Shown one piece after another: positions 26,158 through 34,935 of a stretch of 64,000 bases of DNA. Position 1 is the stretch's first letter. Every line of letters begins with the position of its first letter. The notes beneath the pieces were generated by a model. The model saw nothing but the letters and a program-made list of their open reading frames with translations. It did not search any database and was not told where the DNA came from. The DNA lies in the NCBI GenBank assembly GCA_964607445.1, contig CAZSKN010000008.1, positions 1-64,000 of the forward strand, given 5' to 3'. This DNA is from CALCKU01 sp964607445 (GTDB lineage: Bacteria; Pseudomonadota; Alphaproteobacteria; Caulobacterales; Maricaulaceae). The position numbers and the translations under genes were made by a program.

Positions 26158-27156
26158 GTGACTGACTATCCTCTTACAAGGTTACGCCGCAATCGTCGAA
26201 ACGATTGGTCTCGCCGACTTGTGCGCGAAAACAGGTTAGCTGTCGATGATTTAATATGGACGATTGTAATATCTGACGGGGATAAACCCCGCGTCCCCGT
26301 ATCCAGCATGCCCGGCGTCGATCGGCTTAATATCGAGGAAGTCGTTGCGGCGGCTCACCAGGCCCAAGATTTGGGAATTCCCACGATAGCCTTATTCCCC
26401 CATATCGACCCCAAATATAAAGACGGGGCCGCGAGTGAAGCTTTAAATCCGGATGGGTTGATCCCCCAAGCCGTCAAAGCCGTTAAAGCCCATGTCCCCG
26501 ATATAGGTGTGATTGTTGATGTCGCCCTCGACCCCTATACAGATCATGGTCATGATGGCCTTTTAAGAGACGGCGAAATATTAAACGATGAAACTGTCGA
26601 AATTTTAGCAAAAAGCGCTGTTATACTCGCCACATCAGGTGCCGATATTGTCGCCCCGTCAGATATGATGGACGGACGCGTAGGTGCTATTCGGAAGGCT
26701 CTAGAACACCATGGGTTTAGCCAGACCCAAATTATGTCATATGCTGCAAAATATGCATCGGGCTTTTACGGCCCTTACCGAGAGGCGATAGGCACGGCAA
26801 CAGCTTTGACCGGTGACAAAAGAAGCTATCAGATGGACCCTGCAAATGCCCATGAGGCCATTCGGGAAGTGGCATTGGATATATCAGAAGGTGCCGATAT
26901 GGTGATGATAAAACCCGGCCTACCTTATCTGGATATTATCCGGCAGGTAAAAGACCACTTTGGAATGCCGACATTTGCCTATCAAGTCAGCGGCGAATAT
27001 GCGATGATTATGGCCGCGGCCCAAAATGGCTGGCTAGATGAAAAGCGCGTGATTTTGGAAAGCTTAATGTGTTTTAAACGCGCGGGTTGTGACGGAGTTC
27101 TAAGCTATTTCGCACCGCGCGTCGCAGAGTGGCTAAATGCTGGTGACGACCTTTAA
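26158..27156 (+). CDS. hemB: Porphobilinogen synthase (delta-aminolevulinic acid dehydratase), Mg-type
   Basis: About 332 residues, joining two ALA molecules into porphobilinogen. Schiff-base lysines are in SYAAKYASGFYGPYREA and MVMIKPGLPYLD. The metal loop reads VDVALDPYTDHGHDG, with aspartates and alanine where the zinc type has cysteines, so this is the magnesium-dependent class common in alphaproteobacteria. The GTG at 26158, preceded by GGAG, is clearly the start; an in-frame TTG at 26140 lies upstream of that ribosome-binding site. Stops 8 bp short of the converging kinase gene. Confidence 0.95.
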   Translation: MTDYPLTRLRRNRRNDWSRRLVRENRLAVDDLIWTIVISDGDKPRVPVSSMPGVDRLNIEEVVAAAHQAQDLGIPTIALFPHIDPKYKDGAASEALNPDGLIPQAVKAVKAHVPDIGVIVDVALDPYTDHGHDGLLRDGEILNDETVEILAKSAVILATSGADIVAPSDMMDGRVGAIRKALEHHGFSQTQIMSYAAKYASGFYGPYREAIGTATALTGDKRSYQMDPANAHEAIREVALDISEGADMVMIKPGLPYLDIIRQVKDHFGMPTFAYQVSGEYAMIMAAAQNGWLDEKRVILESLMCFKRAGCDGVLSYFAPRVAEWLNAGDDL

Positions 27157-27164
27157 ATTCCGGC

Positions 27165-29351
27165 TTATCCTACCGCATTTTGTATATTTGGTAATACTGA
27201 CCACTGTTCAAGGCATTGTTGCAAGCCTTTGACGGCAATGGGTTTGGACAGATAGCCGTCCATACCTTTTTCAAGACATGTACGCTCATCCCCTTTGATA
27301 GAATGGGCTGTAACTGCAATAATCGGTGTTTTAGAGCGACCCGATATATTTTCGAGTTCCCGGATACGCGCCGTGGCATCATAGCCGTTTAGGTCCGGCA
27401 TTGACACGTCCATCAAAACGATTTTCGGCGATAAATGTTCCCACTTTTCAATCGCTACACGTCCATTAGGGGCAATTTCAAAACTCAAGCCCAACTCTTC
27501 CATGACATAGCTTGCATACATTTGATTGACCTCATTATCTTCTGCAATCAAGACGTCAACATGCGGGTTCATAATGGGACTTAATTCGGGCATTTTCGGA
27601 TTTACATTTACTGAAGCTTTATCAGGTGCAGACACCTCAGCGACTCCAGATGCATCGATCAAGTTATGACCTGGAGTAAAAACACCGGAGGCTTCATTAA
27701 CTTGACCTTCTTCTTTTATACCTTTGTAATTACACAACTTTTTTACTGAAAACCCAGAAACCTCGGCCGATTTTCCAGGGCTAAAAATAGCGTCTGATAT
27801 TTCCTGTCGTAAAACAGTCGCCCGTGAAGGTTTAGTCAGAAAGGCTTTCACGCCCAAGTCAAACATAACCTTTTGAAGTTCGCTTTTATCGACGGACGAG
27901 AGCATGATTATAGGGATATCCTTAAATGTGTCCCGGGCTTTCAAGGACCGGACAAAACTTTCACCCGACGAAACCGGCATTTGATAATCGACTATAATTA
28001 AATCAAATACGATATTTTTTAACTCCCCTCGTTCTAGAACACGAATCCCCTGAGCGGCAGATTCTACGGCCATCACACGACATCCCCAATAGTCTAATTG
28101 TTCTGTCAAAATATCGCGATTGTCTTTATTGTCATCAATAATTAAGATCTTAGCCCCCGCAATATCGCGCAGCGAAGGCGTCTCAACAACAGTATCTGTG
28201 TGAACCGGCAAGGCAATGTTAAAGGTAAATTGAGAGCCTTTTCCGACGTCGCTTTCAACAATTATATCACCGCCCATTAAACGTACTAATTCACGGGCAA
28301 TATTTAACCCCAATCCTGTACCGCCAAATTCTCGCGTTGTTGACACATCGGCCTGATTAAATTTATCAAATATTTTTGTGACCTTGTCTTGAGGTATCCC
28401 AACACCCGTATCAGACACAGTAAAACGCAGTGCGCATACACCCTCTTCGCAGACACCGCTAATATCGACTAAGACGTGACCTTCATGCGTAAATTTAACA
28501 GCATTACCGATAATATTCGTCAATATTTGTCGCACGCGCCCGACGTCACCTAAAAAGGTTTTGGGTAAATCCGGTTGGATACGCAGCAGTAAATCAACCC
28601 CGCTATCAGACACGCCAGAGGCCAAAAGCGATGTCACATCTTCAACACTATCCCTTAACACAAAGGGTTCGCTCAATAATGAAAGCTTTGCAGCTTCAAT
28701 TTTAGAAAAATCCAATATGTCATTAATAATGGTCAATAATGCATTACCTGAACGCTGGATAATATCAACGAAATCCTGTTGTTTAGGTTGCAGATCACTA
28801 TTGTTGAGTAATTCGGTCATCCCCAATATGCCATTCATTGGCGTTCGGATTTCATGGCTCATATTCGCGAGAAATTGGGATTTAGCCCGCCCCGCCATCT
28901 CTGCTCGCAACTCGGCTTCCTTCACATCCGTGATTTCATAACTCGTTCCAATCAAAGAGATTAGCATTCCATCATCATCAAAAACCGGAATGGCCGTGGC
29001 ATGAGCCCAATATACTTTCCCATCAGATGGCCGAACTATCCGGTAATCGACAGCATAGGTTTTATTATTTTTGATAAGTTCAAAAATACCGTCTGTAACA
29101 GCCCCTAAATCTTCAGGATGCACGAGGGCTTGGAATTCCTTAACAGACAATATCTTATCCGGTGGATATCCAATTTTTTCCAAGGCATTTTCGGGGCATC
29201 TTATTTCTTGGCGTACCAAATCCAGCTCCCAAAACTGCAATTTGGAAGACCGAACGACGGCCGAAAGTTTTTCATGATCAAGCTTATCGATCAGGTTTTT
29301 ACATATATGATTTTTGTTCATTTTTCGAACGCATTTCGAAAGCGCACCCAC
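27165..29351 (-). CDS. Hybrid sensor histidine kinase (PAS-HisKA-HATPase-REC-REC)
   Basis: Up to 728 residues, soluble, no membrane segment. A PAS domain with PAC (about residues 30-150) precedes a HisKA box LANMSHEIRTPMNGILGM, then HATPase N and G boxes (NIIGNAVKFTHEG, DTGVGIPQDKV, FGGTGLGL). Two receiver domains follow: the first with phosphoacceptor Asp in LIIVDYQMP and Lys in LTKPS, the second with Asp in IVLMDVSMP and Lys in LSKPI. No Hpt domain or output regulator is adjacent, so an external phosphotransferase or partner is likely. The start may be the GTG at 29351 or the ATG at 29321. The PAS ligand is unknown. Confidence 0.9.
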   Translation of the reverse strand: MGALSKCVRKMNKNHICKNLIDKLDHEKLSAVVRSSKLQFWELDLVRQEIRCPENALEKIGYPPDKILSVKEFQALVHPEDLGAVTDGIFELIKNNKTYAVDYRIVRPSDGKVYWAHATAIPVFDDDGMLISLIGTSYEITDVKEAELRAEMAGRAKSQFLANMSHEIRTPMNGILGMTELLNNSDLQPKQQDFVDIIQRSGNALLTIINDILDFSKIEAAKLSLLSEPFVLRDSVEDVTSLLASGVSDSGVDLLLRIQPDLPKTFLGDVGRVRQILTNIIGNAVKFTHEGHVLVDISGVCEEGVCALRFTVSDTGVGIPQDKVTKIFDKFNQADVSTTREFGGTGLGLNIARELVRLMGGDIIVESDVGKGSQFTFNIALPVHTDTVVETPSLRDIAGAKILIIDDNKDNRDILTEQLDYWGCRVMAVESAAQGIRVLERGELKNIVFDLIIVDYQMPVSSGESFVRSLKARDTFKDIPIIMLSSVDKSELQKVMFDLGVKAFLTKPSRATVLRQEISDAIFSPGKSAEVSGFSVKKLCNYKGIKEEGQVNEASGVFTPGHNLIDASGVAEVSAPDKASVNVNPKMPELSPIMNPHVDVLIAEDNEVNQMYASYVMEELGLSFEIAPNGRVAIEKWEHLSPKIVLMDVSMPDLNGYDATARIRELENISGRSKTPIIAVTAHSIKGDERTCLEKGMDGYLSKPIAVKGLQQCLEQWSVLPNIQNAVG

Positions 29352-29484
29352 AGTTCATCCACACTAGTTAACATAATGTAGACTCAACATGTAAACACAA
29401 CGCTAACATGACCCGTCTAGGCCTCATTAATAATAGCTTTTTCGTTTAAAATGAAGTCTACACCCGCCCTTTACGCCGTAGATT

Positions 29485-30339
29485 TTATTTAAGCCGTCTT
29501 AATAAACTAGACGTATCCCACCGTCCCCCTCCCATGGCCTGAATATCAGCATAATACGCGTCCACTTGCGTCGCTAAGGTTAAATCAGCGCCAATTTCAT
29601 TGGCCGTTTTAAGCGCTATACCTAAATCCTTCCGCATCCAGTCCACAGCAAAACCGAAGTCATATGCATCCTCGCCCATTGTCGTGGCTCTGTTATCCAT
29701 TTGCCAGCTCTGGGCAGCACCTTTGCCTATCGCTTGCACGACTTCATTAATGTCCAAGCCCGCCTTTTGCGCAAAATGAACACCTTCGGCTAATCCCTGA
29801 AGAATACCGGCTATGCAAATTTGATTAACCATTTTTGTGAGCTGCCCGGCTCCACTCTCGCCCATAAGTTTTACGGCTTTTGCATATACATTCATAATCG
29901 GTAAAGCCTGCATAAAGTCATCTGACCGTCCCCCGCACATGATCGTCAATTGCCCTGAAATGGCCCCGGACTCACCACCAGAAATAGGCGCATCGATAAA
30001 CCCGACAGTTGCCTTTCGAGCCCATTCATTACAAGTTTGCGCACATTCACTGGAGGCTGTGGTATGATCTATAATAAGAGCCCCAGCGGACATTGCCGAC
30101 AAGGCGGGCTTGACGACCCCGTAGACATCGGCGTCATCACCAACACATAGAATTACAAATTCTGCATCTTTGACGGCCGCCTCGATCGTTGACGCGATTT
30201 GGCCCTTATATTTAGCCCCCCAAACTTGGGCTTTGGACGAAGTTCGGTTCCAAACTGTTACCTCATGGCCATTATCAGAGAGATGACCCGCCATAGGGAA
30301 GCCCATAACCCCTAATCCTATAAATGCACATTTTGCCAT
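29485..30339 (-). CDS. NAD(P)-dependent beta-hydroxyacid dehydrogenase (3-hydroxyisobutyrate dehydrogenase-like)
   Basis: A 284-residue enzyme with an N-terminal Rossmann motif FIGLGVMGFPMAGHL, the substrate motif DAPISGGESGA near residue 118 and the catalytic lysine in GQLTKMVNQI near residue 165. The all-helical C-terminal dimer domain is complete. Relatives act on 3-hydroxyisobutyrate, tartronate semialdehyde or succinic semialdehyde; the exact substrate cannot be read from sequence. A strong GGAGG ribosome-binding site precedes the ATG. Divergent from the SLC13-type permease gene. Confidence 0.85.
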   Translation of the reverse strand: MAKCAFIGLGVMGFPMAGHLSDNGHEVTVWNRTSSKAQVWGAKYKGQIASTIEAAVKDAEFVILCVGDDADVYGVVKPALSAMSAGALIIDHTTASSECAQTCNEWARKATVGFIDAPISGGESGAISGQLTIMCGGRSDDFMQALPIMNVYAKAVKLMGESGAGQLTKMVNQICIAGILQGLAEGVHFAQKAGLDINEVVQAIGKGAAQSWQMDNRATTMGEDAYDFGFAVDWMRKDLGIALKTANEIGADLTLATQVDAYYADIQAMGGGRWDTSSLLRRLK

Positions 30340-30424
30340 AATAACCCTCCAAACTTTCGTTTAAAACATTGATTTTCTCAGCCTACCAATGTCATGATAG
30401 GTCGACTGCAGCAAGGGTGAAACA

Positions 30425-32293
30425 ATGGAGGCTTTAGAGTCAGGCACAAATTGGCAAATGTGGGTAACTATGGTCATTATTGGTGTCACAGTTTACCTAT
30501 ATGTTCGCGAAAAATTTTCGATTGAAACGATATCTGTTGGTGTCATTGTTGCTCTGCTCTTATTTTTCCACCTCTTCCCGATCCACCTTGCAACTGATCT
30601 GCCTCACCCCGAACTATCATCGTCAATATTAGGCAGTAGTCAATTGCTCTCAGGCTTCGCAGCCCCGGCTTTGATCGCCATCATGGCCTTATTGGTGGTT
30701 GGGCAAGGCCTCTTCCATACAGGCGCGTTAGAGGGGCCTATAATGGGCGTGAACAATGCCTTGGATAAGCGCCCTCGCCAAACGCTCGCCTTTGTCTTCA
30801 TCATAGCCTTTAGCGTATCTATGTTTATGAATAACACACCTGTTGTAGTGATGTTTATCCCCGTAATTTCGGCTATGGCCTCACGTTTGAAGGTTAGCGC
30901 CTCGCATTATATGATGCCACTGAGTTTCATCTGTATCCTGGCCGGGATGACGACATTAATAGGCTCATCAACCAATTTATTGGTCAATGATGTTCTGGTA
31001 AGAGATACAGGTCAAGCTTTAGGGTTTTTTACACAAACTGGGTCCGGACTTGTGTTTGCCGTCATCGGAGCGATCTATATCATATTTGCCGCCCCCCTTT
31101 TATTGCCCAAACGCGAAAGCCTAGAGGCCGAAGTTAGCGAGGCCGGACATCAATATATCGCTCAAATCCGTGTAACTGAAAACCATCCCCTCAATGGAAA
31201 ATCCCCGACGGCAGGTTTATATCCGGCGTTAAAAACCGTCACGGTTAGAATGATCCAGCGCGGTGATCTTAGCTTTTTACCGCCTTTTGAACAAAAGCTG
31301 CAAGCTGGCGATATATTGATTATTGCCGCCACCCGGAAGTCCTTATCGACACTCTTATCATCTGATACGCAATATCTCGAAGGCATGCTCAATATTGCAG
31401 GGTTTCACGATGAAAGCCGTGCGAGTGAAAATACGGATGCTATTGTCATTAGCGAAGCCGTGATAGCGCCGGGGTCACGCATGATCGGACGTAATATCGA
31501 ACAGATCGGATTTCGGCGGCAAACAGGATGTCTGGTCTTGGGTATCCAGCGCCGCACGCGTATGATCCGTAAGCGCATGTTGGATATTCGATTGGAATCC
31601 GGGGACATTTTATTATTATTTGGCTATGCTGGAGACATGCGCGATATGCGCACAAACCGCGACGTTCTTTTACTCGATTGGTCAACGCAAGAGCTTCCCG
31701 ATATTCGAAAGTCAATCTGGGCGCGCATTCTTTTTATGTCGACGATAATCACGGCCGCCACGGGCCTCTTACCCATTGAAATCGCCGCGCTCTGCGGGGC
31801 TTTAGGCATGATCGCAACAGGTTGCCTCAACATTCGACAAGCTGTCCGGGCGCTCGATATGAAAATATTTCTATTAATCGGATCTGCTTTTGCAATGGGC
31901 TTGGCATTAGAAAAGACAGGCGCTGCCGCATTTATCGGTATGACCGTTGTTAATCTAACAGCCCCCTTTGGACATACAGTTTTAATCGCGACTTTATTTT
32001 TGCTAATTGCAATGATGACGAATATAATTTCAAACAGTGCAACCGCGCTGTTATTTGCCCCTATTGCGCTCTCTATCAGCGCACAGACGGGATTGGATCC
32101 AATCGCTATGGTATTGACCGTCGTCTTCGCGGCCAATTGTTGTTTTGCGACACCGATAGCCTATCAAACCAATTTATTGGTCATGGGGCCGGGTCGGTAT
32201 AAATTTGGCGACTTTGCAAAATTTGGCATTCCCCTGATTTTAATCCTATGGGTAAGTTTTTGTCTGATGATACCTCTAATTTTTGATATCTAA
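30425..32293 (+). CDS. SLC13/DASS-type permease with two central TrkA-C (RCK_C) domains
   Basis: A 622-residue inner-membrane transporter. About five N-terminal membrane segments include NNTPVVVMFIPVI and IGSSTNLLVNDVLV, matched by NSATALLFAPIALSI and TPIAYQTNLLVMGPG in the C-terminal half; these are the paired SNT-like substrate and sodium hairpins of the divalent-anion:Na+ symporter fold. Between them, two cytosolic TrkA-C domains lie at about residues 240-310 and 340-415. Such proteins are often annotated as sulfate or dicarboxylate permeases, but the substrate is undetermined. AAGGGTGA precedes the ATG. Confidence 0.88.
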   Translation: MEALESGTNWQMWVTMVIIGVTVYLYVREKFSIETISVGVIVALLLFFHLFPIHLATDLPHPELSSSILGSSQLLSGFAAPALIAIMALLVVGQGLFHTGALEGPIMGVNNALDKRPRQTLAFVFIIAFSVSMFMNNTPVVVMFIPVISAMASRLKVSASHYMMPLSFICILAGMTTLIGSSTNLLVNDVLVRDTGQALGFFTQTGSGLVFAVIGAIYIIFAAPLLLPKRESLEAEVSEAGHQYIAQIRVTENHPLNGKSPTAGLYPALKTVTVRMIQRGDLSFLPPFEQKLQAGDILIIAATRKSLSTLLSSDTQYLEGMLNIAGFHDESRASENTDAIVISEAVIAPGSRMIGRNIEQIGFRRQTGCLVLGIQRRTRMIRKRMLDIRLESGDILLLFGYAGDMRDMRTNRDVLLLDWSTQELPDIRKSIWARILFMSTIITAATGLLPIEIAALCGALGMIATGCLNIRQAVRALDMKIFLLIGSAFAMGLALEKTGAAAFIGMTVVNLTAPFGHTVLIATLFLLIAMMTNIISNSATALLFAPIALSISAQTGLDPIAMVLTVVFAANCCFATPIAYQTNLLVMGPGRYKFGDFAKFGIPLILILWVSFCLMIPLIFDI

Positions 32294-32321
32294 TGGTAAA
32301 ATTCACTGATATAAAACTCTT

Positions 32322-33050
32322 ATGACTCGTCCGTTTGACCCGCACCGTCTTCAATTTTATCTTACGATACCCTCGCCCTGCCCTTACCTTCCGGGTCGCA
32401 TGGAACGCAAAATATTTACGCAACTTGATCCTCTATCAGGGCCGCATTTAAATAATTATCTCACCCATGCCGGGTTTAGGCGTTCGCAAAATGTTATATA
32501 TCGCCCAGCCTGCGAAAGATGCCAAGAATGTCGATCCTTACGAATCGTCACAACACCGTTCAAAGCCAGCCAACGTTTTCGCCGCATTCAAAATAAAAAT
32601 GCAGACCTTCAAGTCCATATAAGCGAACCCTATGCCACAGAGGAACAATTCCGTCTTTTGCGACGTTACCTCACCACACGACATTACGGTGGGGGAATGT
32701 CCGATATGGATTTTGTCCGTTATGAAATGATGGTTGAGGAATGTGCCTCTCAAACGGAAATAATCGAATATCGTGACGAGAGCGCTAGATTGATTGCCTG
32801 TGTTCTGATAGACCGCCTCTCAGACGGAATATCTATGGTCTATAGTTTTTTCGATCCGGAAGAAAACTCCCGAAGTTTAGGGAACTTCATGATACTTGAC
32901 CAGATAGCCCGGTGTAAGGCGGAAAACCTTCCCTATCTTTACCTTGGTTATTGGGTCGAAAATAGTCCTAAAATGGACTATAAATCCCGTTTCACACCCT
33001 ATGAAATCTTGGGCCGGGACGGCTGGAAAGCCGCAAAGGTGGTATCATGA
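32322..33050 (+). CDS. bpt: Aspartate/glutamate leucyltransferase (Bpt), N-end rule
   Basis: A 242-residue aminoacyl-tRNA-protein transferase that attaches leucine to N-terminal Asp/Glu, marking proteins for ClpAP. Conserved features are the N-terminal CPYLPGRMERKIFTQL, the YRPACERCQECRSLRI cysteine motif, RYLTTRHYGGGMSDMD, GISMVYSFFDPE and the closing YLYLGYWVENSPKMDYKSRF. Its TGA overlaps the ATG of the next gene, a TRAP solute-binding protein, so the two are translationally coupled. Confidence 0.94.
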   Translation: MTRPFDPHRLQFYLTIPSPCPYLPGRMERKIFTQLDPLSGPHLNNYLTHAGFRRSQNVIYRPACERCQECRSLRIVTTPFKASQRFRRIQNKNADLQVHISEPYATEEQFRLLRRYLTTRHYGGGMSDMDFVRYEMMVEECASQTEIIEYRDESARLIACVLIDRLSDGISMVYSFFDPEENSRSLGNFMILDQIARCKAENLPYLYLGYWVENSPKMDYKSRFTPYEILGRDGWKAAKVVS

Positions 33051-34213
33051 AACGCAGAGAGCTATTAGCGGCGGCAACCGCCGTAGCTACAGGGGCCGGT
33101 GTTGTCGGTGTGTTAGGGCGCAAGACCCAACACAAATCCTCCCCCTTAACAACGTCCTCGAAAACCCCGCCAAATGAAACCGCGCTTCCGTCTCCCTATA
33201 TTAGCAAAAACAGACGCCAGTTTAGAATTGCCACCTCTTGGCCAAAAGATTTCCCCGGATTAGGCGTGATGCCCAATCGCTTCGCAGACGCCGTCAATCG
33301 ACTCAGCGAGGGGTTAATTGAAATCAAAGTCTATGCCGCAGGCGAATTGGTCGGGGCAGCAGAATGTTTTGACGCGACCTCCACGGGCGCGGCGGATATG
33401 TATCACGCCGCCGAATATTATTGGCAAGGCAAGTCAAAGGGATTTTCGTTTTTCACCGCCGTACCCAATGGTATGACAGCCGCAGAAATTATGGGATGGG
33501 TTGATTTCGGCGACGGACAGGCGCTCTGGGATGACTTGTCAGCTCGGTTTAACATCAAACCCTTTCAGGCGGGAAATACAGGACATCAGACCGGTGGTTG
33601 GTTTAAGAAAAAAATTGAAAGTCTGGAAGACTTTAAAGGCTTGAAGATGCGCATGCCCGGACTGGGCGGGGAAGTTATCAGACGATTAGGAGGCGCGGCG
33701 GTCAAATTATCGGGTGGAGAAATTTACCAAGCCCTGCAATCCGGATCCATAGATGCAACTGAATGGGTGGGGCCGTGGAATGACCTCGCATTCGGGTTTT
33801 ACCGTGAAGCCCCCTATTATTATGCACCGGGATTTCATGAACCGGGAGCCTCGTTATCAATAGGTATAAACCTTGATGTTTGGAATGGGTTTTCTCCAAG
33901 TGAAAAAGCCATGATTTCATATGCATGCAAATCTGCCAATAATGACAGCTTGGGCGAATATACCTATGAAAACGGAAAAGCACTAGAGACTTTAAAGCGA
34001 GATCATAATATCTATCCGCAGTTTTTCTCCGAAGAAATCGTAACGCAAATCGGGAAAATCAGCGAAGATGTGGTGCAGGATCTTGGCACCTCTGATCCTG
34101 TCACGCAAAAAATATTTGAAAGCTATCTAAAGGCTAGAAATGAAGCTCGCGGCTGGACAGAAATGAGCGATGGCCGATTTATTGCGGCCCGGCGTGCCGC
34201 CTTGGGTCAATAA
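33047..34213 (+). CDS. TRAP transporter solute-binding protein, TakP-like (2-oxoacid type)
   Basis: A 388-residue periplasmic binding protein. A twin-arginine-like leader (KRRELLAA and a Gly/Ala/Val core) lacks an evident AxA cleavage site, so it may stay as an anchor. The mature domain carries FRIATSWPKDFPGLG, KVYAAGELVGAAECFDA, the GNTGHQTGGWFKK signature, GLKMRMPGLGGEVIRRLG and SIDATEWVGPWND, which closely parallel TakP of Rhodobacter, a 2-oxoacid binder. Substrate is inferred from that likeness. Overlaps bpt upstream and abuts the DctQ gene downstream. Confidence 0.9.
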   Translation: MKRRELLAAATAVATGAGVVGVLGRKTQHKSSPLTTSSKTPPNETALPSPYISKNRRQFRIATSWPKDFPGLGVMPNRFADAVNRLSEGLIEIKVYAAGELVGAAECFDATSTGAADMYHAAEYYWQGKSKGFSFFTAVPNGMTAAEIMGWVDFGDGQALWDDLSARFNIKPFQAGNTGHQTGGWFKKKIESLEDFKGLKMRMPGLGGEVIRRLGGAAVKLSGGEIYQALQSGSIDATEWVGPWNDLAFGFYREAPYYYAPGFHEPGASLSIGINLDVWNGFSPSEKAMISYACKSANNDSLGEYTYENGKALETLKRDHNIYPQFFSEEIVTQIGKISEDVVQDLGTSDPVTQKIFESYLKARNEARGWTEMSDGRFIAARRAALGQ

Positions 34214-34935
34214 TGTCACCTGACGGCCTGTCTATCATTGGCGCAGCGCTTAGTGCTATAGCGTGGGCGTTCTTTCCATTTGTTTTATTGCCGCTCCTTA
34301 TGTTGATTTTCCCGAATTTGCGTGGTCTAAAAGCTTTTTGCGATAGCTGTATTTTACTGATTGACGGCGTGAATACTCTTATTGGCGAAACTGTAAAATG
34401 GGGATTGCCGTTGTTGGTTTTTTCTGTTGCCTTTAGTGTTTTCGCGCTCTCCATTTTCGGATTGTCATGGACAAAACTTTTCGAATCCGCGAAATATTTC
34501 CATGCCAGCGTCATCATGCTGGGCGCCGCGGTGACATTACTTGCAAGCCAACATGTAAGGGTTGATATTTTCCATACCCAAATGCGACCCAGATCGAAAG
34601 CTCTTGTTGATTTTTGCGGATTTTATTTATGTCTGTTACCAGTATGTCTGATTTTGGTTTGGAATTCGCAATCCTTCACAGCGTTCTCCTGGTTAATATT
34701 CGAAGGCTCTCCAGAAGCCGATGGCATTCGCGGCGAGTTTCTTCTCAAAACGCTCATACCCGTTTTTGCGATTATGATGATTGCACAAGGCTCGTCTATT
34801 GCTTTACGCGCTGCAATGTGCCTGCGAGACCGTCCTCTGCCAGCTCGACCTTCACATATTCCTCCCCTCTTTCCACACAGCAGACGATATGATGCGGGAT
34901 CGACGTCTGAGCCACGCGAACACACGTCGTCATGA
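34213..34935 (+). CDS. TRAP transporter small permease (DctQ family)
   Basis: A 240-residue membrane protein. An additional N-terminal membrane helix pair precedes the DctQ core. Typical features are the ALSIFGLSWTKLFE region, LGAAVTLLASQHVRVDIFHTQMRPRSKALVDF with the conserved VRVD, and GEFLLKTLIPVFAIMMIAQGSS at the end. Its ATG overlaps the stop of the binding-protein gene, and its own stop overlaps the DctM start. Confidence 0.88.
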   Translation: MSPDGLSIIGAALSAIAWAFFPFVLLPLLMLIFPNLRGLKAFCDSCILLIDGVNTLIGETVKWGLPLLVFSVAFSVFALSIFGLSWTKLFESAKYFHASVIMLGAAVTLLASQHVRVDIFHTQMRPRSKALVDFCGFYLCLLPVCLILVWNSQSFTAFSWLIFEGSPEADGIRGEFLLKTLIPVFAIMMIAQGSSIALRAAMCLRDRPLPARPSHIPPLFPHSRRYDAGSTSEPREHTSS

